Origin: an uncultured Caulobacteraceae bacterium
GTDB lineage: Bacteria > Pseudomonadota > Alphaproteobacteria > Caulobacterales > TH1-2
DNA length: 64,000 nt
Assembly (NCBI GenBank): GCA_937967425.1
Contig: CALBST010000117.1
Span: 35,078-99,077, forward strand
Reading direction: 5' to 3'
The notes under the pieces are model-generated. The model made no database searches, had not been told where the DNA came from, and saw only the letters and a list, made by a program, of their open reading frames with translations. A program made the translations under genes and the position numbers. Shown here piece by piece: positions 26,076 through 35,605 of the stretch (position 1 is its first letter; every line of letters starts with the position of its first letter).

Positions 26076-29000
26076 TCAGTTTCCCTCTTGAATGGCGATC
26101 CGGTGTTGGTTTTTTGCGAGCGCACCGCGCTCGATCTCGCGGCGCCGGATCATGAGATAGGCCGCAGGCATTACGAACAAAGACAAAAGCGGCGCCGAGA
26201 GCATGCCGCCGACCAAGGGCGCTGCAATACGGCGCATGACTTCAGCGCCGGCGCCGCCTGTCCACAGAATTGGGAACAAGCCCGCAAGAATGACGGCGAC
26301 CGTCATCGCTTTGGGGCGCAAGCGCAGCAGCGCGCCCTCGCGAACAGCCTCCGCGACAAGCGCCGGCGTGATCTCTTCGCCCCGGCCCATCCGCTCTTGG
26401 AGCGCGTTCTTGAGATAAACCAACATGACAACGCCGAACTCGGCGGCGAGCCCCGCGAGTGCGATGAAGCCGACAGCGACAGCGACCGAAAAATCGTAGC
26501 CCAAGAGATAAACGAGCCAGACGCCGCCCGTGAGCGCAAACGGCAGGCTCGCCATCACGATGGCGGCCTCGTCGAAGCGGCGGAAGGTTGCGTAGAGCAA
26601 TAGAAATATGATCGCCAAGGTCGCCGGCCCAACGATTGTCAAACGCTCCGCCGCGCGCGCGAGATATTCAAACTGCCCCGAATAAGCGACGCTGACGCCG
26701 GCGGGCAGCTCTTGGCGCGCCACCGCGCGCTGCAGATCCCCGACGACGGAGGCAAGATCGCGTCCACGCACGTCGACATAGACGAAGGCTGAAAGCCGCC
26801 CGTTCTCGCTCCGGATCATCGAAGGTCCATCGGCGATCTCGACCCGGGCCACTTCGCCAAGGGTCAGACGCAAGCCCTCTTCGGTGACGATCGGCAGCGC
26901 GATCAGGCGTTCCAAAGTGTCGCGCACTTCGCGCGGATAGCGCAGATTGATCGGATAACGCGCGCGGCCATCGACGACTTCGCCGATATTCTCCCCGCCG
27001 ATCGCGCCGGACACGACCGCCTGCACGTCTTCGACATTGAGCCCGTAGCGCGCCGCCGCGAAGCGATCGATGTCGACATTGACATAGCGTCCGCCGGTGA
27101 TGCGCTCGGCTACGGCAGATGAGACGCCGCGCACCTCGCGCGCCGCCGTCTCGATCGCGCGCGCTGCCGCATCGATCGAAGCAAGATCGGGCCCGCTCAC
27201 CTTGACGCCGATCGGGCTTTTGACGCCGGTGGCCAGCATGTCGATGCGGTTGCGGATCGGCGGCACCCAGACGTTGGTCAAACCGGGCACTTGCACAACG
27301 CGGTCGAGTTCTTCGATCAGGCGCTCGGGCGTCATGCCCGGACGCCATTCAGAACGTGGCCGCAACTGGATCGTGGTCTCGAACATTTCGAGCGGGGCGG
27401 GATCGGTCGCGGTCTCAGCCCTCCCCGCTTTGCCGAATACACTTTCCACTTCCGGCACGGTGCGGATCAGGCGATCGGTTTGCTGCAGCAGCTCGGACGC
27501 CTCGGCAGCAGAAAGCCCAGGCAGCGCCGTCGGCATGTAGAGAAGATCGCCTTCATCCATCATCGGCATGAACTCGCCGCCGACGCGCGAAAGCGGCCAG
27601 GCCGTGGTGGCGAATGCGAGCAATGCCACGAGAAGGATGAGGCGTGGATTGGTGAGTGTGAAATCGATCGCCGGTTGATAAAGTCGCGACAAGAAGCGGT
27701 TCACGGGATTGGCGTCCTCGTGCGGGATGCGACCTCGGATCCAATAGCCCATCAGCACCGGCGTCAGCGTCACCGCCAGCGCGGCAGATGCAGCCATTGC
27801 ATAGGTCTTGGTGAACGCAAGCGGCGCGAAGAGCCGCCCTTCCTGCGCCTGCAGAGTGAACACCGGCAAGAACGAGAGCGTGATGATGAGCAAGCTGAAG
27901 AAGAGCGCGGGGCCGACTTCGATGGCGGCATCAGTGATGACGCGCCAATGATCTGACCCTTGCGGCATCTCGCCGTCATGCTCATCGCGCCAACGTTCGA
28001 GCTTTTTGTGCGCGTTCTCGACCATGACGATGGCCGCATCGACCATGGCGCCAACGGCGATGGCAATGCCCGAGAGCGACATGATGTTGGCGTCGACGCC
28101 TTGGAGACGCATCACCAGGAACGCGGTGGCGACGCCAAGCGGCAAGGTAACGATCGCCACCATCGCCGATCGGATATGAAACAGGAAGAGCGCGCACACT
28201 AAGGCAACGACGATGAATTCCTCACCGAGCTTACTGGTGAGGTTTTCGATCGCACGATCGATCAACGATGAACGATCATAGGTCGTGACGACTTCGACCC
28301 CGGCAGGGAGGCTGCGCTCCAATTCGGTCAAGCGCGCACGCACGGCGCCGATCACAGCGCGCGCATTCTCACCGGCGCGAATGATCACGACGCCGCCGGC
28401 GACCTCGCCTTCGCCGTTCAGTTCAGCGATGCCCCGGCGCATTTCGGGGCCGAGCTGCACCCAGGCGACGTCGCTCAAGCGCACCGGCACGCCGCCTGCA
28501 CCCAGACCAATCGGAATGGCGTTGAAGTCTTCGAGCGTGCGCAAATAGCCGGATGCGCGCACCATGTGCTCGGCCTCGCCCATCTCGACAACTGCGCCGC
28601 CGGTTTCGCCATTGGCTGCGCGTACGGCGTCCGCGACGCGTTGTTGGCTGACCCCGTAGGCGGCCATCCGCTCAGGGTCCAAGACGATCTGATACTGGCG
28701 GACCATGCCGCCGATCGAAGCGACTTCTGCAACGCCGGGCACGCTTTTCAGTTCGAAGCGCAACAGCCAATCCTGGATACTGCGCAATTGGCTCAAATCA
28801 TGTTGGCCGGTGCGATCGATCAACGCGTATTGATAGACCCAGCCGACGCCGGTCGCATCCGGACCAAGCGAGGCGCGCGCCGTCGGCGGCAAGCGCGATT
28901 GCACCTGATTCAAATATTCGAGCACGCGCGAGCGCGCCCAATAAAGATCCGTCCCGTCCTCGAAGATCACATAGACGAAACTATCCCCAAAGAAAGAATA

Positions 29001-29252
29001 GCCGCGCACGGTGCGCGCGCCTGGCACAGACAGCATCGTCGTCGTCAGCGGATAGGTGATCTGATCCTCGACGATCTGCGGCGCCTGGCCCGGATAGGTC
29101 GTGCGGATGACAACCTGCACATCGGAGAGATCCGGGAGCGCGTCGACTGGCGTCGTGCGCACGGCGATGGCGCCTGCAACAGCAAGCGCCAAAGCAGCCA
29201 CCACCACGAGCACGCGGTTGGCGATCGACCAGCGGATAATGGCCGCGATCAT
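26076..29252 (-). CDS. cusA: Copper/silver RND efflux pump CusA
   Basis: 1058-aa heavy-metal RND transporter. Family signatures are [14 protein letters not shown] at the start, [62 protein letters not shown], and [20 protein letters not shown], where the Met is one of the periplasmic Cu-binding methionines of CusA. Twelve membrane helices with the large central and C-terminal groups are visible. It drives export of Cu+/Ag+ by proton antiport. The start overlaps the cusB stop by four bases. Confidence 0.96.
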   Translation of the reverse strand: MIAAIIRWSIANRVLVVVAALALAVAGAIAVRTTPVDALPDLSDVQVVIRTTYPGQAPQIVEDQITYPLTTTMLSVPGARTVRGYSFFGDSFVYVIFEDGTDLYWARSRVLEYLNQVQSRLPPTARASLGPDATGVGWVYQYALIDRTGQHDLSQLRSIQDWLLRFELKSVPGVAEVASIGGMVRQYQIVLDPERMAAYGVSQQRVADAVRAANGETGGAVVEMGEAEHMVRASGYLRTLEDFNAIPIGLGAGGVPVRLSDVAWVQLGPEMRRGIAELNGEGEVAGGVVIIRAGENARAVIGAVRARLTELERSLPAGVEVVTTYDRSSLIDRAIENLTSKLGEEFIVVALVCALFLFHIRSAMVAIVTLPLGVATAFLVMRLQGVDANIMSLSGIAIAVGAMVDAAIVMVENAHKKLERWRDEHDGEMPQGSDHWRVITDAAIEVGPALFFSLLIITLSFLPVFTLQAQEGRLFAPLAFTKTYAMAASAALAVTLTPVLMGYWIRGRIPHEDANPVNRFLSRLYQPAIDFTLTNPRLILLVALLAFATTAWPLSRVGGEFMPMMDEGDLLYMPTALPGLSAAEASELLQQTDRLIRTVPEVESVFGKAGRAETATDPAPLEMFETTIQLRPRSEWRPGMTPERLIEELDRVVQVPGLTNVWVPPIRNRIDMLATGVKSPIGVKVSGPDLASIDAAARAIETAAREVRGVSSAVAERITGGRYVNVDIDRFAAARYGLNVEDVQAVVSGAIGGENIGEVVDGRARYPINLRYPREVRDTLERLIALPIVTEEGLRLTLGEVARVEIADGPSMIRSENGRLSAFVYVDVRGRDLASVVGDLQRAVARQELPAGVSVAYSGQFEYLARAAERLTIVGPATLAIIFLLLYATFRRFDEAAIVMASLPFALTGGVWLVYLLGYDFSVAVAVGFIALAGLAAEFGVVMLVYLKNALQERMGRGEEITPALVAEAVREGALLRLRPKAMTVAVILAGLFPILWTGGAGAEVMRRIAAPLVGGMLSAPLLSLFVMPAAYLMIRRREIERGALAKNQHRIAIQEGN

Positions 29253-30724
29253 TGCGCCGCCTCCGTCTCACGAATGTCGTCGATCACATACGCGCCGCTC
29301 ACCTCGCGGAAGCGAAATGCAACTGCGTCACCGACCGCCAACCCGCGCCCCTGCTCAGGGCGCGAAAGGCGAAACTGCATATTCATCGATGGCCAACTCA
29401 AACTGGCGATCGGCCCATGTGCGATCGTCATTTGCTGGCCATTGATCGCCGTGATGCGCCCCGACGCTTCGTGCACCGCGTTTGCCACTTCGCCCCCAGC
29501 GGCGCGCGACGCATTGAGCCGCGCCACCGCACCAGAGAGATTGGCTTCTGAATCGATCAGGAACTGACCCGAGGCGACGACGCGTTGGCCTTCGCTCAAG
29601 CCGGACGCGATGACGATGGCGTCGCCTTGTTGTCGTCCAAGGGTCACTTCGACGGGCGCGTAACCGCCGTCCTCTCCAACGGCGATGACAATCGAACGCT
29701 GCCCGGTGCGAATGACAGCCTCGGCGGGAATAATAAGCGCGGACTCGGCCCTTTCTTCCAATCGCGCTTCCGCCGTCATGCCGGGCCGCAAACGGCCGTC
29801 TGAGTTGAGAAGCGCTATGCGCACTTCGATAGTGCGCGTGGCGGCGTTCGCCGCCGGCAGCACGCTTTCAATGCGTCCCGCAAGCGTCTCGCCCGGATAG
29901 GCGGGCAAGCTCGCAACCACCCGCGCGCCCGGGCGCGCGAGTCCCGCATCACTTTGCGGCAATGACGCGATGAGCCAGACCGGCGACAAGCCATTGATGG
30001 TGGCAAGCGACGCGCCAGGCATCACGCTCATACCTTGGCGAATATCGAGCGCGGTGATCGCGCCCGTCACCGGCGCTACGATGGTAACGACGGGGCGCGG
30101 GGCGCCCTCGCGTTCAACACGCTCAATCAGTGAGGCCGGCATCCCCATCATCACAAGGCGCCGGCGCGCAGCGATCGCCAGATCGCCGCCCGCACCGCGC
30201 AGCGCGAGATACTCCGCTTGCGCGGCTGTCCATTCCGGTACGCGCACATCGACGATCGGCGCGCCAGCCTGCACCACATCGCCAACGGCGCGCCCATAGG
30301 CGCGCTCCACGAAGCCGCCAGCGCGCGCTTGCACCACTGCGAGACTGCGTTCGCTGAAGGAGATGACGCCCGCGGCGACAACAGACCGCGCTACGTTGGA
30401 GCGCTCGACGGTCGCTAGGCGCACGCCCAGATTCTGAGCAACGCCCGGATCGATGCGTACGCCCGCTTCGCCAGCGCCTTCGTCGGCGTAACGCGGCACA
30501 AGCGCCATATCCATGAAGGGCGATTGGCCGGGTTCGTTGAAATGAACCTCAGGCCGCATTGGGTCGTACCAATAGAGCACCTCGCGGTTGGCCTCGGCTT
30601 GAGTCGCGCCATCTCGATTGACGCCCAGCCAATAGCCGCTTGCGCCTACCAGACCGAGCAGCAACATGGCGCCAAGGATGAAGGGCGCGAACCGCCGCAA
30701 ACGCTCGTGCTGCGTCTCTGTCAT
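29249..30724 (-). CDS. cusB: CusB periplasmic adaptor with C-terminal CusF domain
   Basis: 491-aa membrane-fusion protein. An N-terminal anchor (about 12-33) is followed by the CusB metal-binding stretch [16 protein letters not shown] and [11 protein letters not shown], then barrel-sandwich and alpha-hairpin segments and the beta-barrel ([22 protein letters not shown]). The last 75 residues form a fused CusF-like domain ([30 protein letters not shown]). The fusion puts a metal chaperone on the adaptor in addition to the separate CusF gene. It overlaps both cusA and cusC by four bases. Confidence 0.95.
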   Translation of the reverse strand: MTETQHERLRRFAPFILGAMLLLGLVGASGYWLGVNRDGATQAEANREVLYWYDPMRPEVHFNEPGQSPFMDMALVPRYADEGAGEAGVRIDPGVAQNLGVRLATVERSNVARSVVAAGVISFSERSLAVVQARAGGFVERAYGRAVGDVVQAGAPIVDVRVPEWTAAQAEYLALRGAGGDLAIAARRRLVMMGMPASLIERVEREGAPRPVVTIVAPVTGAITALDIRQGMSVMPGASLATINGLSPVWLIASLPQSDAGLARPGARVVASLPAYPGETLAGRIESVLPAANAATRTIEVRIALLNSDGRLRPGMTAEARLEERAESALIIPAEAVIRTGQRSIVIAVGEDGGYAPVEVTLGRQQGDAIVIASGLSEGQRVVASGQFLIDSEANLSGAVARLNASRAAGGEVANAVHEASGRITAINGQQMTIAHGPIASLSWPSMNMQFRLSRPEQGRGLAVGDAVAFRFREVSGAYVIDDIRETEAAQ

Positions 30725-31953
30725 TGGCCGGCCTCCGCATATTGCAGTGTAAGCGCCGCACCCGTCATGGTGAGCCGTTCTTCCAGCGCGAGCAGATCCA
30801 ATTCCGCTTCGAGCGCGTCACGGCGCGCAGCGATCAAAACGATTGTACTTGAGTTTCCAGCAGCGAAGGCGCCGGACGCCGCGTCTGCGCGCTGACGCAG
30901 CAGCGGCAACCGCACATCGCGCGCCCGCGTCACGCTTGCTGCGAGCGCTGCATGTTGGGCAAGCCCCGCTTCCAGCATGGCTTCGTGCTCACGCAGTGTC
31001 GCGTCGCGTTCAGCGCCCACGCGTGCGAGATCGGCGCGCCGCGCATCGACCAATGGCCCTTGCCGCCAAGCTTGGAAGAGCGGCAGCCCCACACGCACTT
31101 CGACGGACGCCATGTCTTCTAGCGCTGGGTCGCGCCGACCATAGGAAACCTCCCACGACCAATCGGGCCAACGCTGCGCGCGCGCCATGCGCACGCCCGC
31201 CTGCGCAACAGCGGTTTCGGCTTCGTAAGCTGCAAGTGCGGGGTGACGAGAAAGCTGATCGCGCAGCGCCTGCGCGTCTACGTCGAACACCGGGGCGTCC
31301 GCGCTCAGCGTTTCGTCAGCAGTTTCGCCAACCCAGCGGCGCAGTTCAGCGCGCATCGCGACGACGCCGGTCCGGGCTTCTGCGGCGCGATCGTCAAAGC
31401 GCGCGGCCTCGACTTCGGCCGTGACGGCCTCATCGACACTGCCCGCGCCCGCTGCCAAACGCGCGCGCGCCGCTTCTGCCGAAGCACGCGATTCCACGAT
31501 GAGACGTTCAAGCAACGCGACACGCCGCTCGGCATAATAAAGACCGATCCAGGCTTGCGCCGCGCCCAGCCGCGCTTCGAGGCGCCCGAGTTCGAGACCT
31601 GCGCCAGCGCGCTCAGCTTCAGCTCGCGCCATGGCGCGGCGTGCGCCCAACTCAGCAAAGCTCAGCATTTCCTGCATGATGCCAACGCGCTGCATCGTCA
31701 TCTCGTCGCGGTTGAGACGATAGCGGTCAGGACCGGTGGCCGGCACGTTATCGATCGCCAGCACCAGTTCAGGATCGGGCAATGCGCCTGCCGGTCCGAT
31801 CGAGCGCGTCGCCGCCTCCAAGGCAGCACTGCGCGCCACGATGGTCGGGCCATCGGATGCCGCGCGTTCAAGCGCCTCGGTGAAACTCAAATCTTGTGCG
31901 TAAGCGGCCGGCGCCAAAACGGCGGCGCAGGCCAATGCCCATGCGATGCGCAT
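30721..31953 (-). CDS. cusC: CusC-type outer-membrane efflux protein
   Basis: 410-aa TolC-family protein forming the outer-membrane channel of the pump. Signal peptide MRIAWALACAAVLAPAAYAQ is followed by DLSFTEALERAASDGPTIVARSAALEAA and the repeated helical hairpins with GALPDPELVLAIDNVPATG. The start at 31953 is preferred over 32007 because it gives a clean signal peptide. It is the first structural gene of the minus-strand cus operon after a small secreted protein. Confidence 0.9.
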   Translation of the reverse strand: MRIAWALACAAVLAPAAYAQDLSFTEALERAASDGPTIVARSAALEAATRSIGPAGALPDPELVLAIDNVPATGPDRYRLNRDEMTMQRVGIMQEMLSFAELGARRAMARAEAERAGAGLELGRLEARLGAAQAWIGLYYAERRVALLERLIVESRASAEAARARLAAGAGSVDEAVTAEVEAARFDDRAAEARTGVVAMRAELRRWVGETADETLSADAPVFDVDAQALRDQLSRHPALAAYEAETAVAQAGVRMARAQRWPDWSWEVSYGRRDPALEDMASVEVRVGLPLFQAWRQGPLVDARRADLARVGAERDATLREHEAMLEAGLAQHAALAASVTRARDVRLPLLRQRADAASGAFAAGNSSTIVLIAARRDALEAELDLLALEERLTMTGAALTLQYAEAGQ

Positions 31954-32034
31954 GACTGACTCCAGAGAAAAAGGGGACAAAGCCCGAGCGCAAGCGCGCG
32001 CGTTCACACGCGCGGGAGCGCTATAATTCCGGTG

Positions 32035-32391
32035 TCAGGTGGTTCGTGGCGGTCGGAAGAGTTGCTGGAGCGGTCCGCTTAGCTCCGCAGGCTCGCGCAA
32101 CAAGGGCGACGCCATCAGAATGGACGCGTTCGGTAGGGAGATTGGCGCAAACGTCGGCGCAACTGCCGGCGCAGTCCGGCACGCCATGCCCATCATGCAG
32201 CCGTCCATATCGTGCTGCTGAACGGGTTGGTTCTTGTCGCCGCCTTGGTCGGGACAGCAATCGTGCTGCGCCTGGACAGCCGCAGCCTGCTGCATCGGGC
32301 AGTTCTCCGCGGCGGCGGCCGCAGAAATGCCGCTCGCCACAAGGACGAACGCCGTCAAAAGGGTGAGCCAAGCCCGTCGCATCACGTCCAC
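32035..32391 (-). CDS. Small secreted Cys/Met-rich protein heading the cus operon
   Basis: 118 aa (or 115 from the Met at 32382). Signal peptide MRRAWLTLLTAFVLVASGISAAAAA, then ENCPMQQAAAVQAQHDCCPDQGG and HDMDGCMMGMACRTAPAVAPTFAP. The CC, HDMDGCMMGMAC ligands suggest copper binding; this is the DUF2946-like class found ahead of RND metal pumps. It is the first gene of the minus-strand cus run. Confidence 0.65.
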   Translation of the reverse strand: MDVMRRAWLTLLTAFVLVASGISAAAAAENCPMQQAAAVQAQHDCCPDQGGDKNQPVQQHDMDGCMMGMACRTAPAVAPTFAPISLPNASILMASPLLREPAELSGPLQQLFRPPRTT

Positions 32392-32409
32392 AATACTGGT
32401 CAGCGCTAT

Positions 32410-32449
32410 TTAATTCGTCAACGCAGCGCACCTGGTTGCAACGAATTAA
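32410..32449. promoter_or_regulatory. Long-spaced inverted repeat upstream of the cus operon
   Basis: TTAATTCGT (32410-32418) and ACGAATTAA (32441-32449) form a perfect 9-bp inverted repeat with 22 bp between, located 19 bp upstream of the first cus gene. The AT-rich arms stand out from the GC-rich surroundings. It may be an operator for the cus genes, which have no CueR box here. No matching regulator is identified. Confidence 0.45.
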
Positions 32450-32519
32450 CTACGCGATGAAGTCAAAGCGCTGAAACCGCCTTCGGTCACCACCAATACG
32501 CGCCCAATTGGCCAAACCC

Positions 32520-32987
32520 TCAGGTTGCGTTGCGCCGCTGTGCGGAGGTCTTTACCGAAACGGTCAATATTGGTGGGTGGTCTTCAGCGCAGGCGCCGTG
32601 ATCTGCCAAGGCCTCGATGACCCGGCACTGTCCTGCGGCCACGCCCTCGCATGGCAGTGCGATGCGCGTAAGTTCGCGCTTCAGCGCTCGCAATTGGAGA
32701 ATACGTGCATCGACGTCATCGAGGTGGCGCTGGGCGATGAGGTCGGCCTCACCGCACGGCCGCTCTGGGTGGTCAGAAAGGTCGAGCAATGAACGGATGT
32801 CGTCCAACTCGAAGCCAAGCGCGCGGGCGTGCCGGATGAAAGAGAGCCGGCGGACCTCGGATTCGGTATAGAGGCGGCGGCCGCTGCCGCTCCGCGCCGG
32901 CGCGCCCACAAGCCCTTCGGCTTCATAAAACCGTATCGTTGGTATCTTGATCCCGGTGCGCTTCGAGACCGCTCCGATATTCAGCAT
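32520..32987 (-). CDS. MerR-family Zn/Cd/Pb-type regulator
   Basis: 155 aa. Winged helix MLNIGAVSKRTGIKIPTIRFYEAEGLV and dimer helix precede Cys at 78 (RPCGEAD), 113 and 121 (PCEGVAAGQC) and 133. This resembles ZntR/CadR/PbrR (Cys79, Cys114-115, Cys124) rather than CueR. It is divergent from the CDF-like and czc genes and an operator with a 19-bp spacer lies between, so it likely activates them on Zn2+, Cd2+ or Pb2+. The exact metal cannot be told from sequence. Confidence 0.88.
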   Translation of the reverse strand: MLNIGAVSKRTGIKIPTIRFYEAEGLVGAPARSGSGRRLYTESEVRRLSFIRHARALGFELDDIRSLLDLSDHPERPCGEADLIAQRHLDDVDARILQLRALKRELTRIALPCEGVAAGQCRVIEALADHGACAEDHPPILTVSVKTSAQRRNAT

Positions 32988-32994
32988 TTTGCTC

Positions 32995-33025
32995 TTGATC
33001 CTCTAGTGACTAGAGAATGTAGAGC
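32995..33025 (+). promoter_or_regulatory. MerR-type operator/promoter for the CDF-czc genes
   Basis: TTGATC (32995-33000, -35) and TAGAGC (33020-33025, weak -10) are spaced 19 bp. The spacer begins with the perfect dyad CTCTAG-TGA-CTAGAG (33001-33015), much like PbrR/CadR promoter boxes. It points at the plus-strand small ORF and the transporter genes. The adjacent minus-strand MerR gene starts 8 bp away, so autoregulation is expected too. Confidence 0.85.
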
Positions 33026-33054
33026 GTGGGGCATTGGATTTCGAGAGCTTCCCG

Positions 33055-33228
33055 ATGCCTGCCGCCTGGCGCCCCTTGGCTGCCCTCCTCGCCACCTCGA
33101 CGCTCGCGCTCGTGCAAGCAGGTTTCGAGGAAGAGGCGCTGCGAAAAAAACAAGAAGATGCAGAAGAGGCATACGATCGCAACGCGGTTGAGGTCGCCCG
33201 TTCTTTCGGCCGGAGACGCCCGGCATGA
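33055..33228 (+). CDS. Small secreted or membrane peptide ahead of the CDF-like gene
   Basis: 57 aa: MPAAWRPLAALLATSTLALVQAG (signal-like) and then a charged helix FEEEALRKKQEDAEEAYDRNAVEVARSF. It starts 30 bp after the MerR promoter and its stop overlaps the next ATG (ATGA), which argues for real translation. A TTG start at 33034 would add seven residues. No family is recognised. Confidence 0.5.
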   Translation: MPAAWRPLAALLATSTLALVQAGFEEEALRKKQEDAEEAYDRNAVEVARSFGRRRPA

Positions 33229-33854
33229 GCGACAAGTGCGGTGATGGCTGCGGCAAAGTTGGACCCGATCCGGTCGATGCGCGCGCACGGCGCATCCTCT
33301 GGATCGTGCTCGTCGCCAACGCGGCGATGTTCGGTGTGGAGACAATTGGCGGACACGCGATTGGGTCGCTTGCTCTACAGGCCGATGCTCTCGACTTCGC
33401 AGCCGATGCTGCGACCTACGGCGTAACACTCTGGGCCATCGGCCGCGCCGCGCACATCCGCACGCGCGCGGCGCTCGTGAAGAGCGCGGCGATGCTGGCG
33501 ATGGGCGCGCTCATTCTAGCAATGGCGATAGCAAAGCTCATCTCGCCCGAACCGCCGGAGGCGGCGCCAATGGGGCTAATCGGCGCGCTCGCCTTAGCGG
33601 TGAATCTCGGCGCTGTTATAATGTTGCTGCCGATGCGCGAGGGCGATGCGAACCTGCGTTCAGTGTGGCTCTGCTCGCGCAACGACGCCTTCGGCAACAT
33701 TTTGGTCATACTCGCAGCTGCCGCGACCGCTGCGACACGATCGCCCTGGCCTGACTTCGCTGTGGGCGCCATCATGTGTTTACTGTTCGTCAGTGGGTCA
33801 TGGGCTGTATATAGCCAAGCTCGCCGCGAATCGTCTGCGGTCGTTCAAGGGTGA
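33225..33854 (+). CDS. Cation-diffusion-facilitator-like transporter
   Basis: 209 aa. It begins with a Cys/Gly patch (MSDKCGDGCGK) and has six membrane helices. The motif ALQADALDFAADAATYGVTLWA corresponds to the CDF metal site in helix 2, and VWLCSRNDAFGNILVILAA to the helix 5 site (HxxxD replaced by CSRNDAFGN). It lacks the usual cytosolic C-terminal domain, so it is a short CDF. It is probably a Zn2+/Cd2+ exporter under the MerR-type promoter. Confidence 0.8.
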   Translation: MSDKCGDGCGKVGPDPVDARARRILWIVLVANAAMFGVETIGGHAIGSLALQADALDFAADAATYGVTLWAIGRAAHIRTRAALVKSAAMLAMGALILAMAIAKLISPEPPEAAPMGLIGALALAVNLGAVIMLLPMREGDANLRSVWLCSRNDAFGNILVILAAAATAATRSPWPDFAVGAIMCLLFVSGSWAVYSQARRESSAVVQG

Positions 33855-33877
33855 AGCGGGTGCAAGCTTCGGGTGAC

Positions 33878-34240
33878 ATGAACTGGAGGCGCTGGGTCGC
33901 GATGCTCTGCATCGCGCTGCTCGCTTTCGTCATGTTCGAAGAAGCCTCGCCTGCTCATGCCGCGGCTGACTTGGCCCAAGCGGCGATAACTTACGACGCC
34001 GTCAATGGCGCCGATCAAGTCCAACCGTCTTCTGATCAGGACCAATATCCGGACGGGCCGTTCCAACCGGCGCATCATTGCTGCGCGGCGCACACCAGCA
34101 GTGTCGCGCCTGTGATGCACAATACCGCAGTCCTCGCGCAACCATCGCTTCGCGTGCGCATGCCGCTCAGCGTAGACGCGGCGCTTTCGCACGCGCCTGA
34201 AGGTCTCGAGCGACCACCAAAAGCCACCGCGATCGTCTAA
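33878..34240 (+). CDS. CzcI-like small exported protein
   Basis: About 120 aa from ATG 33878 (a GTG at 33851 that overlaps the preceding stop is the alternative). Signal peptide MNWRRWVAMLCIALLAFVMFEEASPAHAA; mature part with FQPAHHCCAAHTSSVAPVMH. This HHCCAAH motif and the position directly before czcC match the CzcI group of secreted regulators or metal-binding proteins. Role in metal homeostasis is inferred. Confidence 0.65.
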   Translation: MNWRRWVAMLCIALLAFVMFEEASPAHAAADLAQAAITYDAVNGADQVQPSSDQDQYPDGPFQPAHHCCAAHTSSVAPVMHNTAVLAQPSLRVRMPLSVDAALSHAPEGLERPPKATAIV

Positions 34241-34294
34241 ACGCGCCGCGGGCTTGTCTGCGGCGCGTGACTTTTCACGCATCGCGGACTTTTC

Positions 34295-35605
34295 ATGCTC
34301 GATTCACACCGTTCAAGACGGCGTTCGGCGCGCATTCTGCGCTATGTCGCCACCGTTTCTCTCAGCGCGATCGCAGCGCCCCTCATTGCGCCGCCCGCGC
34401 TCGCTCAGGAGCGTGCGCCGCTTACGATGGCGAGCGCCATCGAGCGCGCGCTCCAATCCGATCCGGGCCTCAGCGCTGCGGGCGCGGGCGTCGAGGCGGC
34501 GCAAGGCGGGGCGCAACAAGCCCGTGTCCGGCCCAACCCCACGTTCGACGCCGAAGTTGAGAACTTCAATGGCCGCGGCGATCTACGCGGCTTCAGCGGC
34601 GCGGAGACGACCTTTTCGCTTTCGCAAGAAGTCGAGTTCGGCGGCCGGCGCGGCGCTCGCATCCGCCTTGCCGATCGCGAACTTCACGGCGCGGAACTCG
34701 ACCGCATTCTGCGCGGTCTCGATCTCGCGCGCGATGTTCAGACCGCCTACTACGACGCGCTCGCAGCAGAAGAGCTGGTGACGATTGCCGAAGAGCGTCT
34801 GGCCACCGCGGAAGCGCTCAGCACGTCGGTAGCACGCCGGGTGGCTGCTGCGCGCGATCCATTGATGGCGGGCGCACGCGCCGAAGCAGGCTTGTCGGAA
34901 GCGCGTATCGCGCTCACGCGCGCGCGCTCCGAAGCCGCAACAGCCCGCGCCCGCCTTGCATCTTACTTTGGCGGCGACGATGGCTTCAGCCTGGTGTCCG
35001 CGGATTTTGCATTACCGCGCGCACGAGATCACGAACACGATGCGTTAGGTGATGCGAGCCCCGACATCGCCCGCCTCACCGCCGAGCGCGATCGTTCGGG
35101 CGCGGCATTGAGCGTTGAACGTTCACTGTCATGGCAGAACCCGACACTCAGTCTAGGATATCGCAGGTTCGAGGATCGCGACGGCGAAGGCGCATTGGTC
35201 GCCGGCGTGTCGATCCCGCTTGGAGTGTTCGACCGCAATCAAGGCTCGGTCGCGCGCGCCCGGGCCGAGCAACGCCGCGCGGAATTGGAGTTGGAAGCGG
35301 GGCGGCGTTCGCTGTCGCGAGAATACGCAGCCCTCGAACGCGCCATCGCTACCGACGCGGCGGCGGTTCAATCGACTGAAGAAGATGTCATCCCGCAAGC
35401 CGAACGCGCGCTCTCTCTGGCGCAGGACGGCTACAATCGCGGCGCCTTCTCCTATCTCGACGTTCTCGACGCTCAGCGCGCGCTCTCCGACGCGCGCCAG
35501 GCGCGCGTCGAAGCCTTGCGTTCTTTCCACAACAACGAGGCAGCACTTGACCGCCTCACGGCGCGCTTCGGCGAAGCGCTGCCCTTCGAGGAGCAACACC
35601 AATGA
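34295..35605 (+). CDS. czcC: CzcC-type outer-membrane efflux protein
   Basis: 436-aa TolC-family channel for Co/Zn/Cd efflux. A signal sequence (to about residue 38) precedes LTMASAIERALQSDPGLSAAGAGVEAA, QQARVRPNPTFDAEVENFNG and SLSQEVEFGGRRGARI, hallmarks of CzcC/CnrC. Two coiled-coil halves follow. The stop overlaps the czcB start (ATGA). It forms the C-B-A order with the next two genes. Confidence 0.92.
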   Translation: MLDSHRSRRRSARILRYVATVSLSAIAAPLIAPPALAQERAPLTMASAIERALQSDPGLSAAGAGVEAAQGGAQQARVRPNPTFDAEVENFNGRGDLRGFSGAETTFSLSQEVEFGGRRGARIRLADRELHGAELDRILRGLDLARDVQTAYYDALAAEELVTIAEERLATAEALSTSVARRVAAARDPLMAGARAEAGLSEARIALTRARSEAATARARLASYFGGDDGFSLVSADFALPRARDHEHDALGDASPDIARLTAERDRSGAALSVERSLSWQNPTLSLGYRRFEDRDGEGALVAGVSIPLGVFDRNQGSVARARAEQRRAELELEAGRRSLSREYAALERAIATDAAAVQSTEEDVIPQAERALSLAQDGYNRGAFSYLDVLDAQRALSDARQARVEALRSFHNNEAALDRLTARFGEALPFEEQHQ

